Shown here piece by piece: positions 42,149-51,602 of a stretch of 64,000 nucleotides of DNA; position 1 is the first letter of the stretch; each line of letters begins with the position of its first letter. Position numbers and translations under genes: made by a program. The notes beneath the pieces were generated by a model. The model was not told where the DNA came from. It saw only the letters and a list, made by a program, of their open reading frames with translations, and searched no databases. This DNA is from Terrimonas pollutisoli (GTDB lineage: Bacteria > Bacteroidota > Bacteroidia > Chitinophagales > Chitinophagaceae): assembly GCF_029360765.1 (NCBI RefSeq), contig NZ_JARKNA010000006.1:124001-188000 (forward strand), written 5' to 3'.

Positions 42149-43369
42149 TTAACCTTCCCATTTTTTAAAAGCTATAACTGCATTTAATCCGCCAAATGCA
42201 AAAGCATTGGATAATGCATAATCAATTTTTGCAGGGCGTGATTGGTTGGGCACTACATCGAGATCACATTCCGGATCTGTCACTTCGAAATTGGCCGTTG
42301 GTGGTAGTTGCTGGTGTTTTATTGCCATCGCCGTTATAACGGCTTCCTGTGCACTGGCTCCACCGAGGGCATGTCCATGCATGGACTTGGTGGAGCTTAT
42401 TGCCAGTCGATATGCATGCTCTCCAAAAACATTTTTGATGGCTGCAACTTCCATAACATCATTGGCAGAAGTTCCGGTTCCATGAGCGTTGATATAGTCA
42501 ATCTTTTCCGGGTTAATGTCAGCGTCCTTCAGGGCAAGTTGCATAGCCCTTTCCGCACCTTCCTGGGATGGCCTCGTAATGTGCCCGGCATCAGCACTCA
42601 TACCTAAGCCAACAATTTCACCATAAATTTTTGCGTTGCGTTGAAGAGCACTGTCTAATAACTCCAGCACTAACATTGCTCCACACTCTCCTAATATCAT
42701 ACCCGACCTGTTTTTTGAAAAGGGCCTGCAGGTATCCCCGGAGATAACCCGGATAGCTTCCCAGGCTTTAAGACAACCAAAACTGATAGGAGCTTCGCTG
42801 CCGCCTGTAATGGCCATATCGGAAATACCGTTTCGGATCATCCAAAATGCGTTGCCGATGGCATGATTGGATGATGCACAGGCAGTGGCAACTGTGTAGC
42901 AGACTCCTTTAATACCAAACTCCATACTGATCTGGCTGGCCGCCGCATTCGGCATGATGCGGGGAACACTAAGAGAATGAGGACGGCTTTTATTTTCTTT
43001 ATAGAGGTCACTGAATGTTTTTTCCATGGACTCCTGTCCACCAATACCTGTACCTGTTATGACAGAGGTGCGGTACTGCAATTCATTGTCCCATTTAATA
43101 CCCGCATCTTTGATAGCTTCCCGGGCCGCAATTAATGCAAATTGAGAAAAGCGATCTAATTGCTCCAATAACTTTTCGTCAAAATGATCTGCGGGATTAT
43201 AATTTTTTACTTCAGCAGTGAAAGGGATTTTCACCGTGCTCCCGTCCACCAGCCGAATAGGTGCAATACCCGATTTAGCCAGTACAATATTTTGCCATAC
43301 TTCGTCCACAGTGTTACCCAATGGAGTAATTGCTCCTAACCCGGTAATGACCACTCTTCTTTTTTGCAT
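42149..43369 (-). CDS. Beta-ketoacyl-ACP synthase (FabF/NodE-like)
   Basis: This 406-aa ketosynthase condenses an acyl group with malonyl-ACP. The catalytic triad is intact: C164 in TVATACASSNHA, H296 in NAHGTGT and H333 in STKSMHGHALGGA. It is therefore a working condensing enzyme, not a chain-length factor. The segment RSGMILGECGAMLV departs from the FabF consensus GFVLGEGAG (Met for Phe, Cys for Gly), suggesting a specialised acyl pocket. The gene directly follows its own ACP gene (13-nt gap), as nodE follows nodF in rhizobia. No ketoreductase or dehydratase is nearby, so those steps would need housekeeping FAS or unseen genes. Confidence 0.93.
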   Translation of the reverse strand: MQKRRVVITGLGAITPLGNTVDEVWQNIVLAKSGIAPIRLVDGSTVKIPFTAEVKNYNPADHFDEKLLEQLDRFSQFALIAAREAIKDAGIKWDNELQYRTSVITGTGIGGQESMEKTFSDLYKENKSRPHSLSVPRIMPNAAASQISMEFGIKGVCYTVATACASSNHAIGNAFWMIRNGISDMAITGGSEAPISFGCLKAWEAIRVISGDTCRPFSKNRSGMILGECGAMLVLELLDSALQRNAKIYGEIVGLGMSADAGHITRPSQEGAERAMQLALKDADINPEKIDYINAHGTGTSANDVMEVAAIKNVFGEHAYRLAISSTKSMHGHALGGASAQEAVITAMAIKHQQLPPTANFEVTDPECDLDVVPNQSRPAKIDYALSNAFAFGGLNAVIAFKKWEG

Positions 43370-43382
43370 TCCCTTCTCCTTT

Positions 43383-43634
43383 TTATTGAGCCACTGCCAC
43401 TACTACCCGTTGAAGACTTTCTACAGCCTGTCTTACACTTTTGATTTTTAAGACCTCCTCATTAGGAATGCTTACCTTAAATGCGTCTTCAAGATCGTTG
43501 ATCAACTCTAAGCCATCAAGTGAGTCCATACCCAGGTCCGCAAAATTGGAGTCCATAGTAATTTTGTCGGGGTCAACATTTGCGTTTGCGGCAATAAGCC
43601 CGGCAACTTTAGAAAAAATTAAATCTGTCGGCAT
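43383..43634 (-). CDS. Acyl carrier protein
   Basis: This 83-aa ACP has the phosphopantetheine site GMDSLDGLELI (Ser38), between helices typical of the family (FSKVAGLIAANANVDPDKIT and DLEDAFKVSIPNEEVLKI). The acidic helix II suits binding to a ketosynthase. It is probably specific to this cluster because it is encoded between a GT paralog and the ketosynthase, and ordinary acpP normally sits with the fab genes. It would carry the acyl chain to the ketosynthase and to the GNAT-like transferases. Confidence 0.95.
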   Translation of the reverse strand: MPTDLIFSKVAGLIAANANVDPDKITMDSNFADLGMDSLDGLELINDLEDAFKVSIPNEEVLKIKSVRQAVESLQRVVVAVAQ

Positions 43635-43650
43635 ATAAAATGGTTTTGAT

Positions 43651-44841
43651 TTACGCTAGTTTTTCTAATAAAGAAGTTAATACTTTTCTACTGTCAAAGA
43701 AATCTTCGGCGACTGATCTTGCCGCTTTTGCATGATGAGCCAGGTTGGAGGTAACACTCTTTAATGCATCGACAGCGGTTTCAACATTATGAAAAGCAAA
43801 AAGGCCATTTCCGCTGGAAATGTATTTGCTCCAACCGGTGTCCTGTGTAATGACCGGGCGACCGGCAGCGAGATAGCAGGCGGAACGGCAGGAAAACCAT
43901 CCTGTATTTGCTTTTACATAGGTCTCTTTAGCAACAGAAAATTCTCCGTCTGATTGTTGAATAAAAGTTTGGTAGTCTTTCCAATTGCCGGCATACTGAT
44001 CCGGGCTTAATATTTTCCAGCCTTCGGCTTCTACCTGTTGCTTTTGTAAAGTTTGATCGGTGCCGCCCGTTTGATTGATCACCATCGCCAATTGGATAGC
44101 GGGCATTTGATTGGGAAGCTTTATGTATTTATTAAACTCGATATCTTTTTGCCCCCATTCCGTATCATCATATTTTAATTTCTTTGCAGCCGACCAGTTC
44201 ATCAATGTTGTAAATAGTATTTCATCGTTTGCAGGTAAGGGATTTGGTTTCCAGTAATTCATGCAAACCGGTTGACGGGTGGCATGCCATAACAAGTTGC
44301 AATCCGGAATCTGGCAATCCGGCGAACCAATGTTTTCTCCAAAAGTGAAGAGGTAGTTGTGTTGATCCAATAGTTCACGCAGACCGGGTTTGCCTGGAGT
44401 AAACATTTGTTGTGACATGTATTGTATCTGGGTAAACATAGGATCTGAATCAATTAATATGCGGGCAGGGATTTTTAAATATTCTTCACGCATCCATGTT
44501 GAGCAGGAAATATTGACAAAAACATCAGCACCCCGGCAAATTTCTTTTATCTCACTTTCGCTCAAGCCAAAACATCTTCCCGACGCTTCATCACGATAAG
44601 CCCAGCGATTGCTCATGTTAAAATAATCCATTACCGATTTAAGACGTTCCACGCAAGATGAACAATCATCCCAGTCGCTACCGGTTTTCTGGTAAATGGG
44701 GTATAGCCTTGTATCTTCAATATAATAGACATCGTGTCCCATGAGTGAGAATCCAAGAGGATATTGTATATAATCCCATGTCGCACCACCGGCCGGGAGT
44801 ATGGCCATAAATCCACCCACTATGATGCGAAGTTTTTGCAT
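43651..44841 (-). CDS. Glycosyltransferase-like protein, paralog 3 of 4
   Basis: This 396-aa member of the same family starts MQKLRIIVGGFMAILPAGGA. It has GHDVYYIEDTRLYP, a mid-region IDSDPMFTQIQYM with LFTFGENIGSPDCQIPDCNL, and the C-terminal SGWF-type segment KANTGWFSCRSACYLAAGRP with ITQDTGW. The family's fixed points, the GENxG loop, PDxNL, GWF.xRS and GRPV..Q.TG, are all present, so it should be active. It lies 9 nt after the second GNAT-like gene and 16 nt before the ACP gene. Most diverged from the copies at 39620 and the right edge. Confidence 0.78.
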   Translation of the reverse strand: MQKLRIIVGGFMAILPAGGATWDYIQYPLGFSLMGHDVYYIEDTRLYPIYQKTGSDWDDCSSCVERLKSVMDYFNMSNRWAYRDEASGRCFGLSESEIKEICRGADVFVNISCSTWMREEYLKIPARILIDSDPMFTQIQYMSQQMFTPGKPGLRELLDQHNYLFTFGENIGSPDCQIPDCNLLWHATRQPVCMNYWKPNPLPANDEILFTTLMNWSAAKKLKYDDTEWGQKDIEFNKYIKLPNQMPAIQLAMVINQTGGTDQTLQKQQVEAEGWKILSPDQYAGNWKDYQTFIQQSDGEFSVAKETYVKANTGWFSCRSACYLAAGRPVITQDTGWSKYISSGNGLFAFHNVETAVDALKSVTSNLAHHAKAARSVAEDFFDSRKVLTSLLEKLA

Positions 44842-44850
44842 ATCTAAAAT

Positions 44851-45834
44851 TTAATCGTTGGCACTTACATACCAGTCTCGTGGATTTACATCGTGTTTGG
44901 AAAGCTGCTCGCTCAACAGATGCACAACGAGGGTAAATTGATAATTATCTTTTCTGAATCCCATTTCTTTTATGACAGGTTCAATCAATGGAGTACTCAG
45001 CAATGCGATCTTGTTATTTTGTTGTTCATGGAATGGTAATGCAGAGTGTTCCTTATTTATGGAAAAACAGGCTGCCTGTAAACTGTTCCTGAGCCCATCC
45101 CTCCCATCTTTTGTCACAATATCGCAGATCAGCCACTGTCGTTCCTTTGCTTTTCGTAAAGTGGTAAACAGCCCCGTTAATTCGCTATCATAAAATACCC
45201 CTGTTAAATGATAATCGCCGTGACTGATTTTCCAGGGTAGAATGTCTGTGCTGCGAACGAGTTGACAACTGTACACCTGGGAGGCTTGTGTCCATAGTGC
45301 ATCAATCCGTGCGTCCGAAGGTTCAATTTTTTGAATTGATATTTCCTGCGGCAAATCGGTGGTAACGTTTTCAGCGAGAGGCTTACTCCATAGCGGGAAT
45401 GATTGGGTTTGAAAAAAAGGAACAAACTGAAATGCTCTTGACCAACGCGGATCAGGAACCATATGGATTAAGGCAATGCCTTCTTCGCGAAAAAAAGAAA
45501 CCGCCTGGTTATATAACTGGAAGATGGGGTGCTGCAACAGGTTCAAAAAATTAAATTTTTGTAACTCCTTATTGAGTACCGGAGCAAAGGGCCTGAAGGC
45601 CTTGTAGTATTTTCCGCTTACCACGACTTTAGAGGGTATAAAAATAAACTGGCCTGCCAGTTTGTTTGTTTGTTCGTCAATGGCCAGTGAAATGGCGGGT
45701 TCTCCCAAGGGTGTATAACGAAAGCGGCGCTCCCATTCGTTCCGGTCAATAGTATCCCAGCCCGAGTTGATATTCCAAAATTCAACTAGTTGATCTATAT
45801 CTTCGATGGTCGACATCCTGTAAGTAAAAGCCAT
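44851..45834 (-). CDS. GNAT-like acyltransferase, second of a tandem pair
   Basis: This 327-aa protein looks like a two-module GNAT fold. MSTIEDIDQLVEFWNINSGW matches the first GNAT strand and helix, LAGQFIFIPSKVVVSGKYYK is like the central strands, and a second module at about 170-320 includes TGLFTTLRKAKERQWLICDI. FemAB-type double-GNAT enzymes look similar. It is about as long as the upstream neighbour and aligns with it throughout, ending RDWYVSAND against ERWYIMPDD. Because it lies beside an ACP, a ketosynthase and an exporter, I infer transfer of an acyl group to an amino sugar, as NodA does, but no acceptor can be read from sequence. Confidence 0.7.
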   Translation of the reverse strand: MAFTYRMSTIEDIDQLVEFWNINSGWDTIDRNEWERRFRYTPLGEPAISLAIDEQTNKLAGQFIFIPSKVVVSGKYYKAFRPFAPVLNKELQKFNFLNLLQHPIFQLYNQAVSFFREEGIALIHMVPDPRWSRAFQFVPFFQTQSFPLWSKPLAENVTTDLPQEISIQKIEPSDARIDALWTQASQVYSCQLVRSTDILPWKISHGDYHLTGVFYDSELTGLFTTLRKAKERQWLICDIVTKDGRDGLRNSLQAACFSINKEHSALPFHEQQNNKIALLSTPLIEPVIKEMGFRKDNYQFTLVVHLLSEQLSKHDVNPRDWYVSAND

Positions 45835-45850
45835 ACTGTTTCTTAATTAT

Positions 45851-46837
45851 TTAATCATCTGGCATAATATACCATCTCTCCGGTAAAATAGCGTCTTTTG
45901 CAATTGCGGCTTGCAGCGGGTAACAACCAAATGCAAACTGAAAATCAATATTACTATGATCAATTTCTTTAAGCAATGGCACTATATGCGGGCTACGCAT
46001 TAGTTTGATTTCCTCAAGGGGAAAAGCGTAACGGTTTTCGTTTTTATGATGCAATGCTTTTATAGATGCAAGCAGCACTTTTTTTAAATCTTTAACGTTA
46101 CCTGCCAGGATATCAACCAGCAAGCCATCAGCTTTTTTGTAAGCAGCATAACCCAAAAGTTCATTTTCTTTTTTTACTTCAATCACAAGGTGCCGGCTGA
46201 TTTTCCATTGTAGCCTCGGGGCATTTCGTACAACTCCACATTGTACCGGGAAGTTTGAAACAGCGGTTTCCCATAACTTGTTATAAGATTCGTCAAAAGA
46301 AGTTCCGATGCTCGTAGAAAAATTTTCCTTGTTTGATTGTTCCCATATCATTTCATTTTTCAATGAAATGGAGGAACAGCCCCATGTGGTCATTTCCACA
46401 TCAGGTAGTCCAAACCGCGGGAACAATTTTAGTAATCCGATCCATCCATGAGCTGGCAAGCCATAGAGTAATGAATAACCCTGTTTTTGTGCAATTTCAC
46501 AACCTGTTTTTATCATCATAAATGCAGGATGTTCATTATTTCTCAGGTCGGTTTGCCTGAAATCTTTATGTAGAATAGGGGCCGAGAGACGGAGTGCTTT
46601 TACTTTATTACCGCATAAGAACACTTTTGCGGGAACAAAAACCAGTTGACCGATTACTTCGTCTTCGCCATTCGTTGCAACGATAATAAGACTAGGGCCG
46701 CCCGGTATATTAAGATACCAGTCATTGAATTGTTTTTTACTTATGCCGCCCCAGCCAGAAAAATTTTCCCAGAGCGATAGAATGCCCGGAAGATCTTTTT
46801 TATCAAAAAGTCGATATGTTATTTGTGCAACCTCCAT
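45851..46837 (-). CDS. GNAT-like acyltransferase, first of a tandem pair
   Basis: This 328-aa paralog of the protein at 44851 starts MEVAQITYRLFDKKDLPGIL. VIGQLVFVPAKVFLCGNKVK and GYSLLYGLPAHGWIGLLKLF are strands and loops in the same places as in its partner, and a second module runs at about 175-320. Sequence identity between the two is modest, so they probably act on different positions or acyl donors. The start lies 4 nt after the ABC exporter stop. No membrane segment. Confidence 0.7.
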   Translation of the reverse strand: MEVAQITYRLFDKKDLPGILSLWENFSGWGGISKKQFNDWYLNIPGGPSLIIVATNGEDEVIGQLVFVPAKVFLCGNKVKALRLSAPILHKDFRQTDLRNNEHPAFMMIKTGCEIAQKQGYSLLYGLPAHGWIGLLKLFPRFGLPDVEMTTWGCSSISLKNEMIWEQSNKENFSTSIGTSFDESYNKLWETAVSNFPVQCGVVRNAPRLQWKISRHLVIEVKKENELLGYAAYKKADGLLVDILAGNVKDLKKVLLASIKALHHKNENRYAFPLEEIKLMRSPHIVPLLKEIDHSNIDFQFAFGCYPLQAAIAKDAILPERWYIMPDD

Positions 46838-46841
46838 CCTC

Positions 46842-48635
46842 TTAAGTTATGTGTTGATATTTATACAGATCGGCGTACAAATTTCCCTGCTGCATCAAGT
46901 TTTCATGAGTGCCGGTTTCTACGACATAGCCATTCTGCAGTGTAATGATTTGATCCGCATGTTTGATGGTCGATAAGCGATGAGAGATCAGGAAAATAGT
47001 TTTGTCTTTGGCAATCTCAGGCAGTTTTTTAAAGATCCGGGATTCGGTGAGTGCATCGAGTGCAGATGTCGGTTCATCCAAAATAAGAATGGAAGCTTTT
47101 TTCAAAAAAGCACGGGCTAAAGCAATTCGTTGTTTTTCGCCACCAGACAACGAACTGCCCATTTCACTTACCGGCGTGTCATATTGTAATGGCATCCGCA
47201 TAATAAAATCATGTGCCTGCGCCGCTTTAGCCGCCTCCATAATTTCCTGGAAAGATGCTCCTGGTTTTCCGAAAGCGATATTCTCCCGGATGGTCATAGG
47301 AAAGAGAAAAGACTCTTGCAGTACCAGCGAGATATTTTCTCTTAAAGAATGTAGCTGAACATTTCGCAGGTCAAAACCATCGATCGTTACCCTTCCTTTA
47401 ACCGGATCATAAAACCGGGCTATCATCGAGATCAACGATGTTTTCCCCGCACCGGTAGGTCCCACGATAGCTGTTATCTGGCCGGGTTGTGTACGAAAGT
47501 TTATATCCTGTAAAATGACATTTTTTTTACCTGTACTGTCTTCATAGCCGAATTGAACATTTTCAAATGCAATTTCGCCCCGAACATTTTTTAGAGAATG
47601 GGGATTGACTTTTTCTTTTACGATTTCATTGGAGTCTAGTATTTCAAATAGTCTTTTTCCTCTTGATCCTATGATTACCGCCGTTCCAACGGCTGTAGAA
47701 AGAGAATTGACAGGTCCGTATAATGCCGTGACATAACCCAGGAAAATATACAGATCACCGGCGGAGAGATTTCCATTCATTCCGCGATAGGCGCCCATGC
47801 CAATTAATACTGCAGAGGCAAGACCCGTGATCAAAGTAATAAGCTGGTTGTATTTTGTAGATACCTTGGTAGCTTTTTGAAAAGCTTTGCCAAAGTCCCA
47901 GGCATGATCTTGCAGTTTTCCGTGCATGTATGATTCACGGGCAAATGCCTGGATGATCTTGATCGAAGAAAGGCTCTGCTGCAAAAATGCTGACAGATCG
48001 CCCTGCTTCTTATATTGGCTCATGGTGGTATCATTCATCGGCCTGCTGAAATAAGCCAGTGTTGCAGCGAGCAACGGCACAACTGCCATAGCAATAATTG
48101 CCATCTGCATATCGATACGTGACATGATATAAAACATGGCGACAAGACAAATCAGCGAAGTGATAGCGGGAATAATGATTTGTGCTACCAGGAAATATAT
48201 AACGAAAGCATCACCGGTTACCCGTTGCAGAAGATCTCCGACTTTGTTTTTGCTGTAAAAGGATAGCGATAATTGCTGCAGCTTGCTAAACAGGTCTACA
48301 GAAATGTCATATACGAGTTTCTGGGCAAGCCCAACTGTCATATTACTTACGATTAAGGAAACCAGGGTGCCTCCTATCGTAACAAAAACAATTGCGATAA
48401 TACAAAAAAGCAATAGCTCTCTTTTCCCGCCGGGCATAGTTAATCCTGTTATGTCTTGCAGGAATGCGGGTAGTGGATGACCTGCCAGCACATTATCAAT
48501 TACAATTTTAATAGGCAAAGGCTTTACTACTTCGAAACTCACCCCGATCATAGCGACGAGTATCAGTGCTATCAATTTTATCCGATAACACGAAACATAA
48601 CCCAACAGTCTTTTGATAACGCCAATGTTTGTCAT
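46842..48635 (-). CDS. ABC exporter, fused permease-ATPase (MsbA-like)
   Basis: This 597-aa half-transporter has six helices in residues 1-330 and an ATPase domain at 350-597. Walker A is GPTGAGKTS (392-400), the signature LSGGEKQR (496-503), Walker B ILILDEP (516-522), followed by a D-loop SALD and a switch His in LISHRLST. It should act as a homodimer. MsbA-type exporters move lipid-linked saccharides, glycolipids or peptides across the inner membrane, so it is the likely exporter of the cluster product. It lies between the GH-GT2 fusion and the GNAT-like pair with short gaps (33 and 4 nt). Confidence 0.95.
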   Translation of the reverse strand: MTNIGVIKRLLGYVSCYRIKLIALILVAMIGVSFEVVKPLPIKIVIDNVLAGHPLPAFLQDITGLTMPGGKRELLLFCIIAIVFVTIGGTLVSLIVSNMTVGLAQKLVYDISVDLFSKLQQLSLSFYSKNKVGDLLQRVTGDAFVIYFLVAQIIIPAITSLICLVAMFYIMSRIDMQMAIIAMAVVPLLAATLAYFSRPMNDTTMSQYKKQGDLSAFLQQSLSSIKIIQAFARESYMHGKLQDHAWDFGKAFQKATKVSTKYNQLITLITGLASAVLIGMGAYRGMNGNLSAGDLYIFLGYVTALYGPVNSLSTAVGTAVIIGSRGKRLFEILDSNEIVKEKVNPHSLKNVRGEIAFENVQFGYEDSTGKKNVILQDINFRTQPGQITAIVGPTGAGKTSLISMIARFYDPVKGRVTIDGFDLRNVQLHSLRENISLVLQESFLFPMTIRENIAFGKPGASFQEIMEAAKAAQAHDFIMRMPLQYDTPVSEMGSSLSGGEKQRIALARAFLKKASILILDEPTSALDALTESRIFKKLPEIAKDKTIFLISHRLSTIKHADQIITLQNGYVVETGTHENLMQQGNLYADLYKYQHIT

Positions 48636-48668
48636 ATTTGATCAACCGATTAAGGCGAATAAATTGTA

Positions 48669-51365
48669 CTAATTGTTTTCGATAAGGATTTCCAACACTC
48701 TTTTTTCCCGGAAATCCCGCCGTGAATAATTCTTGACAATTTTGTCTTCCTGGACTAAGCTTTGGACGTAGGCAACTTGTGACTCTATCATTTTTGTTTC
48801 CTGTTGGAAAACTTTTTCTGTGATTGGCATAATGAGGTCTTCACTCCCAGGCAACGCTTTAAAGGCTTCTGATAAATCATACATCGCTCTCGCCTTATCT
48901 GTGAAGTAGGTAATTATTAGCCCCACCGAAAACAAGGCCAGTACGCCACCAGCCAGGTAACTACTATCGAAGAATGCAAGAGAAGATAAAATGCTTAAGA
49001 CGAGGGTTAATTGAATTCCGGTTGCTGAATATTCGGGTTGACATTTGAAACGCAATAACTGTTTATTGCCGCCGTGTTCTTCAATGGTCAAAAGACCTTT
49101 TGCGCTGGCGAAAAAGCCACAGGTTACATGCAGGTCCCACTGATCATACTGTCCACCCCGCCTAACCCGTACTCTTGATTGCAATAAATTGTTTTCAATC
49201 TCCTGCAACCATTGTTCAGCTGATTTCCAGGTTTCCGACCAATGCTTTAATGTTAATTTACTTTTGAATAACAAGCTTGGATGAAAACGATTAGATCCTC
49301 TCTTGCGCCACGGGGCCAGGCCATGTGCAATGCGGCCATACAAACGGGCAAAAGGCTGAACAATATGCAACACGGTTGTCAACCCCCAATATTTCAAGTA
49401 TTGTTTTTTGCTTTCAAATTTCTTTGTGCTTAATGACTTTGCTGCACTGATACCGGCCTGCAAAATTGAAATAGTTAGGGCGATGAATAAAAACGGCAAT
49501 AACCATAATAGAGGCAGCCAGCTCAATCCAAGAAATGATAAAAAGCATAAAATAAAAACAAGCAGGTACCATTCCGGCATTAACGGAATGCAACTGATAA
49601 AGCCGGGAGCTTGTTGATAAACAGATTGAAAAGGCGCCGATCCCCAAATGCCATGAAAGATTTTGTCCTTCTTCAGTTTAATAGGTAAGGTAATGCCATT
49701 TCCATAGATTCTGCCGGCCCATGATAGATGACCAAAGCCATTATATTTTTCGGGCCACTTTGCTTCTAACAATGCTTCGGCTTTTCCATAACCTTTTTGT
49801 TGTTTCCAATAAGCTTTCAACGAATTTCTGCGGTGATGCCATACAAAAGCGGCGGGATGAAAGCCAATCGTTCTACCGGTATGCTGAATTCGCCAGCAAA
49901 GATCTACATCATCACCTGCTGCCCGGTAAATAGGATCGAAGCCACCTAATTCAAGCAGGATATCTTTTCGGAAAGACATGTTACAGCCTGGTATATGTTC
50001 GGCTATTTCATCAGTCAGTAAAACGTGCACGGGGCCACCAGGTGCATTCGCAACACAAGTTGCAATAGGTCCGTCATTGTCCGGCGCTATATTCGGACCA
50101 CCAATGGCTGCATGCGGAGTTGTTTGATAAGCATATGCCAAGTAACGTAACCAATCTTTATCGGGGTAAGCGTCATCATCAATATATGCAACGATCTCCC
50201 CTTTGGCTTCCAGCATACCTGTATTCCTTGCATTGCTAAGACCGCGGTTGGATGTACTGATCAGGCGAACAGGATATTCACTGACGATTTCGGCCAATCT
50301 ATCTTTCGATCCATCATTGACAACGATTACTTCGTAATTGGGATAATTGAGCTGCTGCAATCCTTCCATGCAGTCACGGATAGTGGCCGAGCCATTGTAA
50401 CTGCAAACAACAACCGAGATAAGTGGTAACTCCTGTTCACTTTGAAATGGAATATCGGCAAATGCTTTCGCTACGGTATCAAGCGCCGGCTTTGGATTTC
50501 TTTGGCGGTCTACCAGCCCGAAATCCCAATCTTCGATGTCAAACCCTCCACGCCACCATTCGTCCGTCCAGGCAAATACAAAAGCGCCGGCGGATCCCTT
50601 TGCAAAAATTGTTCTTAGTTGCCAGTCTAGAATTTCAGATTGTTTTTCAACACCATTCCGCATACTGTCCAAGCCGATTTCGGCTAATACCAGGGGACGA
50701 TCGCCTGTAATATTATGTAACCGCTGCAGGTAGGCGTTTAATTTTTCCTGCGTCTCCAGGTAAACATTAAAGCAGTCGAAATCAAGAAACGGCAATTTTA
50801 AATATTCAGTAGTAGGATAGTTTACATACGTTACCAATCCTTCCGGATCTACTGATTTTACAGCTGCATAAAGTTTATGAAGAAACTGTTCAATTTTTTG
50901 TTTCCCATAATAACGTACGATAGGAGCTGGAATTTCATTACCAATCGAATAGCACAATATGGCCGGATGACCGGCACATGCGGCAACATATTTTTTTGTA
51001 TTGTTAACTATTGATTGTTTTCGTTCATTGGAATCAAGGAACGTAATATGTTGTTCCCATGGTAATCCAACCATCACTTTCAACCCATATTTCCCGGCAA
51101 TATCCAATAGTTCACCAGGAGGAGTTGTATAAGTTCTGACAGTATTGATCCCATACATGGCCATTTGAGAAAAATCTTTTTCAATCACAGTGGTGTCAGG
51201 AAACTGGATACCTTTTTCGTTTGGACGAAATGTACCGTAGGTAACTCCTTTGATATAAAACTTTTCATTGCCCAGCATAATAAATTTTCCTTTTACGACC
51301 GGGCGAAGTAAGGAGGAATGAATGAATGGCTGGGGAATAGAATGCCCGGCTTCTTTGATTGACAT
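48669..51365 (-). CDS. Glycoside hydrolase-like/GT2 fusion with membrane helices
   Basis: This 898-aa protein has three parts. Residues 25-305 form a GH2/cellulase-like TIM barrel, with acid/base Glu144 in IGNE and a nucleophile-like Glu229 in LAEIGLDS. Residues 315-540 are a family 2 glycosyltransferase, with ISVVVCSYNG, the nucleotide-binding DGS (351-353), YIDDDAYPDKDW (DxD near 396-399) and GDDVDLCWR. Membrane helices follow (about 615-655, and again near 780-815), with a tail domain. Combining a glycosidase-like domain with a synthase on one membrane protein suggests chain trimming, transglycosylation or length control. First gene after the 237-nt gap, so its own promoter is possible. 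Confidence 0.88.
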   Translation of the reverse strand: MSIKEAGHSIPQPFIHSSLLRPVVKGKFIMLGNEKFYIKGVTYGTFRPNEKGIQFPDTTVIEKDFSQMAMYGINTVRTYTTPPGELLDIAGKYGLKVMVGLPWEQHITFLDSNERKQSIVNNTKKYVAACAGHPAILCYSIGNEIPAPIVRYYGKQKIEQFLHKLYAAVKSVDPEGLVTYVNYPTTEYLKLPFLDFDCFNVYLETQEKLNAYLQRLHNITGDRPLVLAEIGLDSMRNGVEKQSEILDWQLRTIFAKGSAGAFVFAWTDEWWRGGFDIEDWDFGLVDRQRNPKPALDTVAKAFADIPFQSEQELPLISVVVCSYNGSATIRDCMEGLQQLNYPNYEVIVVNDGSKDRLAEIVSEYPVRLISTSNRGLSNARNTGMLEAKGEIVAYIDDDAYPDKDWLRYLAYAYQTTPHAAIGGPNIAPDNDGPIATCVANAPGGPVHVLLTDEIAEHIPGCNMSFRKDILLELGGFDPIYRAAGDDVDLCWRIQHTGRTIGFHPAAFVWHHRRNSLKAYWKQQKGYGKAEALLEAKWPEKYNGFGHLSWAGRIYGNGITLPIKLKKDKIFHGIWGSAPFQSVYQQAPGFISCIPLMPEWYLLVFILCFLSFLGLSWLPLLWLLPFLFIALTISILQAGISAAKSLSTKKFESKKQYLKYWGLTTVLHIVQPFARLYGRIAHGLAPWRKRGSNRFHPSLLFKSKLTLKHWSETWKSAEQWLQEIENNLLQSRVRVRRGGQYDQWDLHVTCGFFASAKGLLTIEEHGGNKQLLRFKCQPEYSATGIQLTLVLSILSSLAFFDSSYLAGGVLALFSVGLIITYFTDKARAMYDLSEAFKALPGSEDLIMPITEKVFQQETKMIESQVAYVQSLVQEDKIVKNYSRRDFREKRVLEILIENN

Positions 51366-51602
51366 AAGAATTAGTTTAGTTTTTTAATGTACCTGCATGT
51401 GTTTACACAAGAATGCCTGGCAAGCAATCAGACTTTGCTACGATAAAAGCCTTATTTAATGTGATAAAATGGGCGGCAATAATACTTATATGGCGAGCAA
51501 GAAGGGCGGGATAATGTTGTACTTAAAGATATGGAATTAATTTATCATTCAATCAAAACGATAAATTTTTTTATTGTTACTAAATAATAACGGAGTACCT
51601 GG
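51366..51602. other. Internal gap of the cluster, no gene
   Basis: The 237-nt gap between the aminotransferase stop and the GH-GT2 start is AT-rich and shows no frame, clear promoter or strong hairpin that I can support. It is the largest break in the cluster and the likeliest place for an internal promoter. Confidence 0.4.
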
